Source: Ancrocorticia sp052089425 (lineage in GTDB: Bacteria > Actinomycetota > Actinomycetes > Actinomycetales > Actinomycetaceae). From it: 64,000 nucleotides of DNA. Numbering within the stretch: the first letter of the stretch is position 1; every line of letters begins with the position of its first letter. Made by a program: the position numbers and the translations under genes. Below, one piece after another: positions 44,670 to 52,931 of this stretch. Under the pieces are notes generated by a model that saw only the letters and a program-made list of their open reading frames with translations, was not told the DNA's origin and made no database searches. Location of the stretch: positions 1-64,000 of the forward strand of contig NZ_JBQCZW010000004.1 of assembly GCF_052089425.1 (NCBI RefSeq), given 5' to 3'.

Positions 44670-45065
44670 AACGGCTGATTCCTCCTAGTCAGATGTACTC
44701 TCGTGGCCGGGCGCAATAACCATCCGTGTGGTCCGAGGCTGCGCGAGTATTCGTTGGTTGGGATGATCCAATTTCATGCTATCAACAACAACGATCGCAG
44801 ATTCTAGCCCGGAACGGACCGCTTGTGCGCTTTGCGTGGGAAAACTCGCGCGCCCTGACAAAATTGGGACCTTGGGACCACAACTGATGAGAAGCAGAAC
44901 TACGATGGAAAGTAGGCCTGATGGAACACATTGCTGTGTCACCGATTCGAGAATCGGACTAGACGCTTCGAACAGCGTGGCAGCAAACGTGTTCAGGCAA
45001 CACCAAGAAGATGTGTCCTCTATGTAGCGCAACACCAGCGCACGAAGAAAGGGATCGAACGAACT
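44670..45065. other. Divergent intergenic region dcuC / M20D gene
   Basis: About 395 bp with no credible gene. It contains a perfect inverted repeat, CCGATTC-GA-GAATCGG, at 44942-44957, about 110 bp before the M20D start, which looks like a regulator-binding site. The dcuC promoter should lie at the left side. No clear -10/-35 boxes were found. Confidence 0.4.
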
Positions 45066-46325
45066 ATGAGTACATTGATCGACGACAGGCGGAAACTACA
45101 TCAGCGTCCAGAACCGGGCTTTTGCGAGATTGAGACGGCCGCCTACATCTATGAGCGGCTGCTAAGCCTTCTTGACACAACCGCCGGTGACTCCATCGTG
45201 ACGGGTGACGATGTTATTGACACCGATGCGATTCCCGGCCTCACTCAGGCGCAGCTGGATGAGAGTGCGCGCCGAGCACTTGAGCAGGGGGTGTCCCCCG
45301 AACTGGTGGAGAAATTCTCGGGTGGGCGTACCGGGATCATTGCCAACATCAAGGGGAACCGCCCCGGCCCCGTGATCGGCCTACGTACTGACATCGATGG
45401 CCTTGGCGTGAGCGAGGACGAATCTGACAGCCACGTGCCAACTCATCTTGGTTTCGTCTCACAGATCAAGGATGTCATGCATGCCTGCGGCCACGATGGC
45501 CACATTGCCGTTGCTCTCGAATTGACCAAGCGGCTGACGGAGAACAGGGACTTCCCCGGAGCATTCCGTATTATCTTCCAGCCGGCTGAAGAGGGCGTGC
45601 GGGGCGCGATGGTGACCAAAGCTTCGGCAACCGAAGGCGTGGACACGATGCTGGGGATGCATCTGGGCTTGGGCTTGGAGGCAGGCGAAGTGGGTGCTGG
45701 CACTCATGGCCAACTGGCCACGGAGAAGACGCAGGTAGAGCTGACCGGCGTCCAGGCCCATGCCGCCATGGCGCCAGAGCAGGGCAGGAACGCCCTTCTT
45801 GCCGCCGCCTCCGCGGCGCTCAGCCTGCACGCCCTTCCCCAGCGCGGCGATGCCAATACGCGCCTCAACGTTGGCGTTCTCAATGCAGGCAGCGGACTGA
45901 ACATCATCCCGAACCGTGCGGTCATGAACGTTGAGTACCGCGCCGATAAGCGCGAGGTGCTGGCCGATCTCAAGAAGCGTTTCGCGGCTGTCATTGAGGG
46001 CGCAGCTCAGGCGTACGGGGTTGAATCAACGATCACTCCACTGGGGCGCGCCACAACGCTCGTGTGCGATCAGCCGGTTATCGACAAGGCCATGAAGGCT
46101 CTCGAGGGCGTCTCGGGCGTAGAAAAGTCCCACGAAACCGTTTTGTTTGCCGCAAGCGACGATGTCTCGATCTTCATTGAGCGTGTTCAAGACAACGGTG
46201 GCGAAGGAACGTTCCTCATTGTCGGGTGCTCCAGCCCCGGCCCGCACCACAGCGCCACATTCGATATTGACGAGACGGCACTTCCCATCGCGGTGGATTG
46301 GATCGAAGCGATCGCCCGCTCCTAA
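45066..46325 (+). CDS. M20D amidohydrolase (AbgA-like)
   Basis: A 419-residue peptidase of the M20D group that includes AbgA, aminoacylases and IAA-amino-acid hydrolases. Metal and catalytic motifs are GLRTDIDGLG, HACGHDGHIA, QPAEEGVRGA and the C-terminal GPHHSATFD. An insertion between about 40 and 85, typical of AbgA, is present. Possible substrates are p-aminobenzoyl-glutamate or N-acyl amino acids. The ATG at 45066 is chosen because the conserved RRKLHQRPEPGFCE begins right after it; the ribosome site is weak. Confidence 0.85.
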   Translation: MSTLIDDRRKLHQRPEPGFCEIETAAYIYERLLSLLDTTAGDSIVTGDDVIDTDAIPGLTQAQLDESARRALEQGVSPELVEKFSGGRTGIIANIKGNRPGPVIGLRTDIDGLGVSEDESDSHVPTHLGFVSQIKDVMHACGHDGHIAVALELTKRLTENRDFPGAFRIIFQPAEEGVRGAMVTKASATEGVDTMLGMHLGLGLEAGEVGAGTHGQLATEKTQVELTGVQAHAAMAPEQGRNALLAAASAALSLHALPQRGDANTRLNVGVLNAGSGLNIIPNRAVMNVEYRADKREVLADLKKRFAAVIEGAAQAYGVESTITPLGRATTLVCDQPVIDKAMKALEGVSGVEKSHETVLFAASDDVSIFIERVQDNGGEGTFLIVGCSSPGPHHSATFDIDETALPIAVDWIEAIARS

Positions 46326-46366
46326 TCAGCTCCCTCCTCACGGAGTAGAGCCCGCGGGCAACAACT

Positions 46367-46405
46367 GTGCCCTCCTTGCCGAATCACGTGGTGAGGAGGG
46401 CACAA
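46367..46405. terminator. Bidirectional terminator hairpin
   Basis: An 11-bp perfect stem (46367-46377 with 46395-46405) with a 17-nt loop lies between the converging M20D gene and DUF2469. Confidence 0.65.
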
Positions 46406-46444
46406 CTCTGCGATCGTCCCGGCCAGTCAACCGCCGCCCGCGCC

Positions 46445-46756
46445 TTACTCAATATCCAACTCGCGCGTAATATCTTGCTTGTTTAGCTCCTCAACGTTCA
46501 CATCTTTGAACGTCACCACACGGACCGAGCGGACGAACCTGCTGGTCCGGTAAATGTCCCATACCCACGCATCGGCAAGATTGACCTCGAAGAACACATC
46601 GCCCCCACCTGAGGCACGAACCTTGACGTCCACCTCATTCGCAAGGTAGAAACGCCGCTCTGTTTCCACAACAAATCGGAAGATCTTCACAACGTCCCGA
46701 TATTCGCGGTACAAAGCAAGTTCAGAATCGGACTCGTAGTTTTCAATGTCACTCAT
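46445..46756 (-). CDS. DUF2469 family protein
   Basis: A 103-residue actinobacterial protein of unknown function (Rv2901c-like). It begins DIENYESDSELALYREYRDVV and contains RRFYLANEVDVKVR and YFEV-like FFEVNLADAWVWDIYR, as usual. The start overlaps the rnhB stop by 8 bp. It sits in the DUF2469-rnhB-lepB-rplS block conserved from mycobacteria to Actinomycetaceae. Confidence 0.92.
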   Translation of the reverse strand: MSDIENYESDSELALYREYRDVVKIFRFVVETERRFYLANEVDVKVRASGGGDVFFEVNLADAWVWDIYRTSRFVRSVRVVTFKDVNVEELNKQDITRELDIE

Positions 46757-47447
46757 TGCCTTTGCCTCCTACTCCGGGAAGGTTCCATGACCGACGGTGC
46801 AGCGGGGACGCGCCAAGCCGCCGAAGTGCCTCAATGTGGGCCGGGGAAGAATACCCCTTGTTCTTTGCCCAATCGTAGTCTGGATACTCCCGCGACAGCT
46901 CGACCATCAAGCTATCGCGTTCCACCTTTGCTACAACGGAGGCGCTGGCGATAATTGCACACATCGCGTCCCCCTTCACTTGCGTTTGCACCGGGACGTC
47001 GGGCAGCTCGGCCACCTCCCATAGAGAGGCATCGGACCACCAGTTGTGGCTCCCGTCCAGCAAGATCCCATCGGGAGCGTTGCCGCGCGCCGCAAGGAGC
47101 GCATAGGCCTGCGCCGCCGCTGCCCGCAGCGCCCCGATGATGCCCACCTGATCCACAATCTCGGGACCGGCGTGCCCCACCGCCACGTCGATGGGCCACG
47201 ATTGGCATGCGGCTACGATCCGCTCACGGGCGCCGGGGCTCAACAGCTTGGAATCGCGCAACCCCTCCGGGAAATGACTGGACGTGGAGGCATCCATGAC
47301 GGAGATGCCCACACTGACGGGGCCTGCTAGGGCACCGCGCCCTACCTCATCCACTCCCCCAAGGCGGGCACCGGCGCCCAGCCCGGCCTGTAGGCGTGTG
47401 AGCAGGGCGGTTTCACGTTCACGTGTTGGGTACAGCGCCGCTCTCAA
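46749..47447 (-). CDS. rnhB: Ribonuclease HII
   Basis: A 232-residue type 2 RNase H, cutting RNA in RNA-DNA hybrids and removing misinserted ribonucleotides. The motif GVDEVGRGALAGPVSVG carries the first acidic pair; ILLDGSHNW and the CAIIASASVVAKVERD stretch complete the acidic site. The TTG at 47447 has GGAGG five bases upstream and begins at a family-like position. An in-frame extension would overlap lepB by 86 bp and is unlikely. Confidence 0.9.
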   Translation of the reverse strand: MRAALYPTRERETALLTRLQAGLGAGARLGGVDEVGRGALAGPVSVGISVMDASTSSHFPEGLRDSKLLSPGARERIVAACQSWPIDVAVGHAGPEIVDQVGIIGALRAAAAQAYALLAARGNAPDGILLDGSHNWWSDASLWEVAELPDVPVQTQVKGDAMCAIIASASVVAKVERDSLMVELSREYPDYDWAKNKGYSSPAHIEALRRLGASPLHRRSWNLPGVGGKGNE

Positions 47448-47475
47448 CGCACCCTCCGGATGTCCACGCCAGCCC

Positions 47476-48309
47476 CTAGTCCACCGAATCGAAGGAGTCC
47501 GTTTGCGGGATTCCACCGAACCTAGAGAACGGGTAGAAAATTGACCACACCCTGCCTTCAACGTTATCTACGGGGACGAACCCATTGCCATCCACCAGCT
47601 GGTGATAGCGCGAATCGCTTGAGTTGGAGCGGTTATCTCCCATGACCCACAATGAATCCTCCGGAACTTCCACGCTAAATTCCTGAAGGGATGGGGCAAT
47701 ATCTGGCGCGAGGTAGTCCTCTTCAATGGGTTCACCGTTCACCGTGAGCAGTCCGCGATCGGTGCAACACTCCACCTCATCGCCGCCGATACCAATCACA
47801 CGCTTCACCAAGTGATGACCACTGTTTTGCGGCAGTAGTCCGATTGCCTGAAAGACGTCAGACGAAAAGCGTTGGAGGCCGTTGCGAGTATCTGGCTGGT
47901 CTTCCAGCCACCCTCCGGGATCAACGAACACCACGATATCCCCGCGGTTGATATCCTCCGCGTCGCGCGCCGTGCGGTTAACGGCGATGCGATCACCCTT
48001 TTGCAGGGTCTGTTCCATCGATCCAGAGGGAACGTAGTAGGCCTGCATGACAAATGTCTTGATCAACACGGAGATCAGGAGGGCCACCGCGATGATGGCG
48101 ACGAACTCGAGAAGGTTGCGCAGCCACGATGCCTTGGGTTCCTCCGCCTGAAGCTCATCTTCGGATTCCTCATCAGAATCCTTGCGGGGATTGCGAATCG
48201 GATCCTTGGGAGAGGGGCGCCGAATATCGGCCTCGTTCAGCGGTTCGGGCGGAAATGACGGAGGTAATTCGGACGCGTCATCGCCCTGCGAAGGCCCTTG
48301 AATAGCCAT
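47476..48309 (-). CDS. lepB: Signal peptidase I
   Basis: A 277-residue type I signal peptidase with a charged cytoplasmic N-terminus (1-60), a TM segment at about 68-90 and an extracytoplasmic catalytic domain. The Ser-Lys dyad is Ser97 (PSGSME) and Lys169 (HHLVKRVIG); the GDNRSNSSDSR box is also complete. It processes exported preproteins. It stands between rplS and rnhB as in other actinobacteria. Confidence 0.95.
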   Translation of the reverse strand: MAIQGPSQGDDASELPPSFPPEPLNEADIRRPSPKDPIRNPRKDSDEESEDELQAEEPKASWLRNLLEFVAIIAVALLISVLIKTFVMQAYYVPSGSMEQTLQKGDRIAVNRTARDAEDINRGDIVVFVDPGGWLEDQPDTRNGLQRFSSDVFQAIGLLPQNSGHHLVKRVIGIGGDEVECCTDRGLLTVNGEPIEEDYLAPDIAPSLQEFSVEVPEDSLWVMGDNRSNSSDSRYHQLVDGNGFVPVDNVEGRVWSIFYPFSRFGGIPQTDSFDSVD

Positions 48310-48428
48310 ATGCGCCCCTTTCCTGCTGCCTCTGAAATGCTACCCAATTTGGGTGGCCGGGCGTGAGCGGCGCGGCGATCAGGGATGAGTTCCTCCTCAT
48401 ACACCTGCCGCCACCGGCTCCCGAAACA

Positions 48429-48457
48429 CGTGTGGGGCCCCATCGGGACCCCACACG
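48429..48457 (-). terminator. Terminator-like hairpin after rplS
   Basis: A 9-bp stem (48429-48437 with 48449-48457) with further G/C pairing inside begins 20 bp after the rplS stop on the minus strand. It separates rplS from lepB. Confidence 0.6.
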
Positions 48458-48476
48458 CCAAGAATGCTCTGCAGAA

Positions 48477-48821
48477 TTAAGAGCGGCGCTCCTTGACCTT
48501 CGCAGCCTTGCCGTGACGATCACGCAGGTAGTAGAGCTTTGCGCGGCGTACAGCGCCTAGGCTTACTACTTCGATCGATTCGATCGTCGGGGAATGAAGC
48601 GGGAAGGTACGCTCAACACCTACGCCAAAGGACACCTTACGGACGTTGAAGGTTTCCCGAACGCCGGCGCCCGAGCGCCCAAGGACAACACCAGTGAACG
48701 CCTGTGCACGCGTACGGTTGCCTTCAACAACCTTCACGTTCACGCGCACGGTATCACCGGGACGGAATTCTGGGATATCGCTGCGCAGCTGTGCTGCATC
48801 AACAAAATCGAGAGTCTGCAT
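48477..48821 (-). CDS. rplS: 50S ribosomal protein L19
   Basis: A 114-residue L19 protein: DIPEFRPGDTVRVNVKVVEG, AFTGVVLGRSGAGVRETFNVRK, VERTFPLHSPTIESIEVV and AVRRAKLYYLRDRHGKAA. It lies at the 30S-50S interface. It is preceded by a 134-bp gap after trmD that should contain its leader and promoter. Confidence 0.97.
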   Translation of the reverse strand: MQTLDFVDAAQLRSDIPEFRPGDTVRVNVKVVEGNRTRAQAFTGVVLGRSGAGVRETFNVRKVSFGVGVERTFPLHSPTIESIEVVSLGAVRRAKLYYLRDRHGKAAKVKERRS

Positions 48822-48955
48822 CTTTCTTCACTTTCCGCTCGTGCACGCAGGTCACAAGCGATCTCGGAGCACCAAGGGTGCTGACGATTAAAACTCGCCG
48901 ATGCGCGACCCCCTGCGGCAGGTCCAGCGCACTGTAATGGCGAGAAGCCTAATAA

Positions 48956-50341
48956 TTATGGCACACGTAGCCCACGAGCAAAAACAACATCGCGGTTGTC
49001 TTGCTCACCTACCGTGAATTGCCGGGTTCCCACTTCCTCAAACCCGAGCTTACGGTAGGCGTGGCGTGCGCGCCTGTTGGCAGCGTTTGTCCCCAAAAAA
49101 ATTCCTGGGTTCGCCCACTTGTCACATGTGCTGGCAAGATCGGCGAGAGTGAAATCCCAGAGGATTCTGGCGCCGCCGCTTCCTCGCCACTGGCGATCGA
49201 TGTAGAACTTCGAGAGTTCGAGGAGTGGCCCTGACCGCTCCGCCCCATCGATGAGCGCATCAACGGGCGCACCTTCGTCAAGCCCCGCAATGCCATCGGC
49301 TTCGGGCACGATGGTAAGCGCGTATCCCACAAGATCCTTGGAATCCGCTTCCAGAACGATCACGCGATCGCGATCGTTCGCCACGTATTTCTGGAAGCGG
49401 GCGAGCGACAGCTCTTGTTGGATAAAACTCTGGATCGATTCGTCTGTGAGGTATGCCGGCGCCGCATCTGGGAACGTTCTCGCGGCCAATTCGCTCAGAG
49501 CTAGCGCATCACGTGGCGTCGCTTCGCGCGCGCGCACGGGCACGGGGCGGGTGCCGCCACGGGGCACCAGATAGCCCAGCGAGGCAAGCGTGGCTTTATC
49601 CTTCTTATCCAACGCTGTTGCGTCAAGCTTGGCCACCATGTCCGGGCGCCGCGCTGCCGTTTTCTCCAACGCGCGATCTTTTCGCCACCGAGCTGCGGCG
49701 CCGTGGTTGCCAGACAGTAGCACGGCCGGGATATCGGCCTCACGCCAGCTCACGGGGCGCGTGTAGACAGGGTATTCGAGAAGCCCCGCCGCCCCGTGCG
49801 ATTCTTCGACCAGCGATTCGGGGTTGCCCACCATTCCGGGAAGGAGGCGCCCCACCGCCTCTACCAGAGCCACCGCCGCTACTTCACCGCCGTTGAGGAC
49901 ATAGTCCCCCAGCGAGTATTCGATCACCTGGACCCCGTTGGCAGCGTAGTGCTGGGCCACCCGGGCGTCGATTCCTTCGTAGCGCCCGCACGCGATCACA
50001 ACGTGGTGGGCGTCGCTTGCGATACGTTCGCACGTTCGTTGGGTTAGCGGGGTTCCGGACGGGGTAGGAATAGCGACGACGACGGAGCCCGCCTCATCCC
50101 CCGCTCCAGCCCCGTCACTGAGAACAGTATCGATTGCCTTCCCCCAGATATCGGGGCGCATGACCATGCCGGCCCCGCCGCCGGCGGGGCTATCATCGAC
50201 GGTGCGATGAGGATCGTCCGTCCAATCGCGCAGATCGTGGGAGTCAATGGAGAGAATCCCGCGTTCTTGAGCCTTTCCAATGAGTGAAAGATCGAGCACG
50301 CTGAAGAACTCGGGGAACACGGAGATGATATCGAACCGCAT
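48956..50341 (-). CDS. trmD: TrmD fused to a GNAT acetyltransferase domain
   Basis: A 461-residue protein. Residues 1 to about 262 are the full tRNA (guanine37-N1)-methyltransferase: FPEFFSVLDLS, SPAGGGAGMVMRPD, CGRYEGIDARV and the knot motif SLGDYVLNGGE at 143-153. From about 266 a complete GNAT domain follows (VPVRAREATPRDALALSEL; acetyl-CoA loop RQWRGSGGARIL at 383-394; FYIDRQW strand; NRRARHAYRKLGFEEVG at the end). Normal TrmD ends near 250, so this is a true fusion without an intervening stop. The start ATG overlaps the rimM stop (TAATG). The acetyl acceptor is unknown; tRNA, the ribosome or a peptide are guesses. Confidence 0.92.
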   Translation of the reverse strand: MRFDIISVFPEFFSVLDLSLIGKAQERGILSIDSHDLRDWTDDPHRTVDDSPAGGGAGMVMRPDIWGKAIDTVLSDGAGAGDEAGSVVVAIPTPSGTPLTQRTCERIASDAHHVVIACGRYEGIDARVAQHYAANGVQVIEYSLGDYVLNGGEVAAVALVEAVGRLLPGMVGNPESLVEESHGAAGLLEYPVYTRPVSWREADIPAVLLSGNHGAAARWRKDRALEKTAARRPDMVAKLDATALDKKDKATLASLGYLVPRGGTRPVPVRAREATPRDALALSELAARTFPDAAPAYLTDESIQSFIQQELSLARFQKYVANDRDRVIVLEADSKDLVGYALTIVPEADGIAGLDEGAPVDALIDGAERSGPLLELSKFYIDRQWRGSGGARILWDFTLADLASTCDKWANPGIFLGTNAANRRARHAYRKLGFEEVGTRQFTVGEQDNRDVVFARGLRVP

Positions 50342-50910
50342 TACGGCTGATCCCCAGGCTCATCGGGCTGGTCCAGAATCATTTCATCTTCGCTGAACAG
50401 TCCAGGCGGTGCATCCACAATCACACAGTGATCGTCCAGATCCACGTCCGTCACGATGTCTCTGACGAACGGAACACGCGCGATCAGACCGTCCGGTTCG
50501 CGCACAACCAGAAGATCTTGGCCCGGCATCGGCTCCAAGCTGATGACTTCACCAAGTGTGTATCCCTCAGGGTCAAGCACCTCGAGGCCTACGAGCTCAT
50601 GGGGGTACCACGCGTCCTCTTCGTTATCTTCTTGTTCGTCAGTTTCGATGGTCAGTTTGGTCCCACCTAGGGCCTCGGCCACCGTCCTGTCGTGGCATTC
50701 CTTGAAGATGACGTACATGGACCCTTTGAGGGAGCGAGTCCGTTCCACTGTGAGCGGGCCTAGTTCGGGCGGGTCCGTTTCCAGTGTGGCACCAACTGCG
50801 AGGCGCCGTTCGGGTGAATCGGTGCGCACGTCAAGGCGCAGCTCCCCCTTTAACCCGTGGGGACCGCCAATGATGGCAACGGTTAATTGCACGTCCTTCT
50901 CCTTGGACAA
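50341..50910 (-). CDS. rimM: Ribosome maturation factor RimM
   Basis: A 189-residue 16S rRNA-processing factor binding S19. The N-terminal domain shows IIGGPHGLKGELRLDVRTDSPERR, and the C-terminal PRC-barrel has WYPHELVGLEVLDPEG. A long acidic stretch (DEQEDNEED) lies between. It overlaps trmD by TAATG and is preceded by a strong hairpin after khpA. Confidence 0.92.
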   Translation of the reverse strand: MSKEKDVQLTVAIIGGPHGLKGELRLDVRTDSPERRLAVGATLETDPPELGPLTVERTRSLKGSMYVIFKECHDRTVAEALGGTKLTIETDEQEDNEEDAWYPHELVGLEVLDPEGYTLGEVISLEPMPGQDLLVVREPDGLIARVPFVRDIVTDVDLDDHCVIVDAPPGLFSEDEMILDQPDEPGDQP

Positions 50911-50920
50911 GAGTTGTGAA

Positions 50921-50954
50921 AAGCCGGCCCTCAGCCAAAGGCTGGGGCCGGCTT
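50921..50954 (-). terminator. Terminator/attenuator between khpA and rimM
   Basis: A long hairpin (about 15 bp with one bulge, loop aaa) ends in TTTT on the minus strand. It fills the 55-bp gap between khpA and rimM, so it may attenuate the downstream trmD genes relative to rpsP. Confidence 0.7.
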
Positions 50955-50965
50955 ATCTCGCAAAA

Positions 50966-51205
50966 CTAGCGTTGATCGGTTTCGATCACATCAACACGCA
51001 CGGAGCCCTTGCCGGACAACGCGCCGATGACGGAACGAAGCGCCTTAGCCGTGCGCCCGTTGCGTCCGATGACGCGCCCGAGATCTTCGGGATTGACCCG
51101 AACCTCGAGGAGCTCGCCACGGCGGGTGTTTCGTGACCGCACCGCAACTTCGTCCGGTGAATCCACGATTCCTCGAACGAGGTGCTCCAGGGCTTCAGCA
51201 AGCAT
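50966..51205 (-). CDS. khpA: KH-domain RNA-binding protein KhpA
   Basis: A 79-residue single-KH protein. The GxxG loop is in LGRVIGRNGRTAKALRSV. KhpA with KhpB is thought to act in RNA-dependent cell-division control in some Gram-positives. The ATG overlaps the rpsP stop (TAATG), the usual rpsP-khpA-rimM-trmD order. Confidence 0.9.
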   Translation of the reverse strand: MLAEALEHLVRGIVDSPDEVAVRSRNTRRGELLEVRVNPEDLGRVIGRNGRTAKALRSVIGALSGKGSVRVDVIETDQR

Positions 51206-51639
51206 TAGGCTTCCTCTCCGGCTTCTTGTGCAGCTTCTGACTTCTCAGCTGCAGCTGCCTTGGCGGCAGAAGCTGCCGCACGGCGCTTCTCTGCATCATC
51301 TTGCACGGAGTCAACAGCGGACTTGCGTGCCGCTTCTACATCTACCGTGTCCTTGAACTTGAGACGGCCTTCAGCTCCGGGCAGGCCCTTGAACTTCTGC
51401 CAATCGCCCGCCAGCTTGAGCTGCTGCTTGACCGTATCGGAGGGCTGTGCGCCAACCGAAAGCCAGTACTGAGCGCGCTCGGAATCGATCTTGATAACCG
51501 ACGGATCGGCGGTGGGCTGGTAAATGCCGATTTCCTCGATGACGGCGCCATCGCGGCGCTTACGGGAATCAACAACAACAACGCGGTAGAAAGGCGCACG
51601 GATCTTACCCATACGCTTCAAACGAATCTTGACTGCCAC
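51205..51639 (-). CDS. rpsP: 30S ribosomal protein S16
   Basis: A 144-residue S16 protein. VAVKIRLKRMGKIRAPFYRVVVVDSR is the family start, and GIYQPTADPSVIKIDSERAQYWLSVGAQPSD follows. The C-terminal 40 residues are Ala/Glu-rich, an actinobacterial extension. The GTG at 51639 (VAVKIR) is chosen because an upstream in-frame GTG overlaps the AGGAGTG ribosome site. Confidence 0.95.
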   Translation of the reverse strand: MAVKIRLKRMGKIRAPFYRVVVVDSRKRRDGAVIEEIGIYQPTADPSVIKIDSERAQYWLSVGAQPSDTVKQQLKLAGDWQKFKGLPGAEGRLKFKDTVDVEAARKSAVDSVQDDAEKRRAAASAAKAAAAEKSEAAQEAGEEA

Positions 51640-51928
51640 TTTAGTGGTCACTCCTGGTTCTATATTGGGATGAACGCACTCCGTTCAAACGGGGGACCAT
51701 CTGATGAAGGGTTCGACAAGGGCGCCGCAAAGTTGAGAGGGACTCTGCTTTACCCAAGTACAACGCTCTATTGTGCCAGAATCCACGGCGTGGCGGCAAT
51801 TGCCGCCCATCACAAACACGGTGGCTTCTCCCACACTCACATCCTTCGGTCACCCGAACATCGTGTTGTGTGCTGCATTCGTCAGTTTTGGCTTGGAACA
51901 CATGCGCCCTTCGTCCCACAATAGCTAG

Positions 51929-52921
51929 GTGAAATCAGGAAAGAAGGATCAGAGCTCGCACGCGGGGCGCCCCGCCTCGCTCGTTCGCTTTGCATGGCTT
52001 TCAGTGGCGGCAGCACTCTTCACGCTGTCCATGAAAACCGTGGCGTACGCGATCACCGGATCAGTGGGCCTTTTGTCCGATGCTGCCGAATCCGTAGTGA
52101 ACGTTGTGGCAGCCGTTGTGGCGCTTCTGGCACTTCACCAAGCGGAGAAGCCCGCCGATTCGCGGTTCACGTATGGACGCTCGAAAGCCGAATACTTCTC
52201 GGCTGCCGTTGAAGGCGCCATGATCTTTGCTGCCGCACTCTTCATTATTGGCAGCGCTATTGACCGCATCATTCACCCCCAGCCCATCGAGAATGTGGGA
52301 ATTGGCCTGCTCATCTCTGTTGGTGCATCCATCATCAACGGCACGGTGGGCCTTATCCTCATCCGTGCGGGGAAGAAATACACCTCCCCCACGCTGTCCG
52401 CCGATGGCAAGCACCTCATGACAGATGTTGTCACCAGCGCAGGTGTTCTGGTGGGAATCGGCTTGGTAGGACTCACCCAGTGGAACGTTCTTGATCCCAT
52501 CGTGGCCCTGATCGTGGGCATCAACATCACGGTGACTGGCATGCGTCTGATCAGCGATTCCCTCAGGGGGCTGATGGATGTCACGCTTCCCGAGGAACAG
52601 AATTCCGCCATCGTGCACGTTCTTCAAGAGTTTTCTGGTGATGACGTGACCTTCCACGGGCTTCAAACACGAGTATCGGGCCGCGAATCCTTCGCCAACG
52701 TTGACCTGCTGGTACCGGGCACGTGGACCGTCCTGAAGAGCCACAATCTGGCCGAAAAGGTCAAGGCCGAGATGAAGAAGACCGTCCCTGGATTAGGCGT
52801 GCTCGTGCATGTGGAACCCATCGAGGATCCGACGTCCTACGAAGACATTCCTGACGGATACGTCCCGATCCCACTGCCGCCCTCCAGCATGAGTCCGCAA
52901 TCGGCGGGCGAACCCGCCTGA
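51929..52921 (+). CDS. Cation diffusion facilitator (CDF) transporter
   Basis: A 330-residue protein with six TM segments (about 20-210) and a C-terminal cytoplasmic metal-binding domain. TM2 carries LLSDAAESVVNV, where the family Asp is kept but the usual His is replaced by Glu; TM5 carries GKHLMTDVVTSAG with HxxxD. Transport of Zn, Co, Fe or Mn is possible. The last 30 residues are Pro/Ser-rich. It is a plus-strand gene inserted between rpsP and ffh, convergent with ffh. The start is GTG. Confidence 0.85.
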   Translation: MKSGKKDQSSHAGRPASLVRFAWLSVAAALFTLSMKTVAYAITGSVGLLSDAAESVVNVVAAVVALLALHQAEKPADSRFTYGRSKAEYFSAAVEGAMIFAAALFIIGSAIDRIIHPQPIENVGIGLLISVGASIINGTVGLILIRAGKKYTSPTLSADGKHLMTDVVTSAGVLVGIGLVGLTQWNVLDPIVALIVGINITVTGMRLISDSLRGLMDVTLPEEQNSAIVHVLQEFSGDDVTFHGLQTRVSGRESFANVDLLVPGTWTVLKSHNLAEKVKAEMKKTVPGLGVLVHVEPIEDPTSYEDIPDGYVPIPLPPSSMSPQSAGEPA

Positions 52922-52931
52922 CGCGGAGTTT

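Noticed and set aside
44685..45035. A 116-codon minus ORF in the dcuC/M20D gap
   Set aside because: No motif and no usable ribosome site; the region is more likely regulatory.
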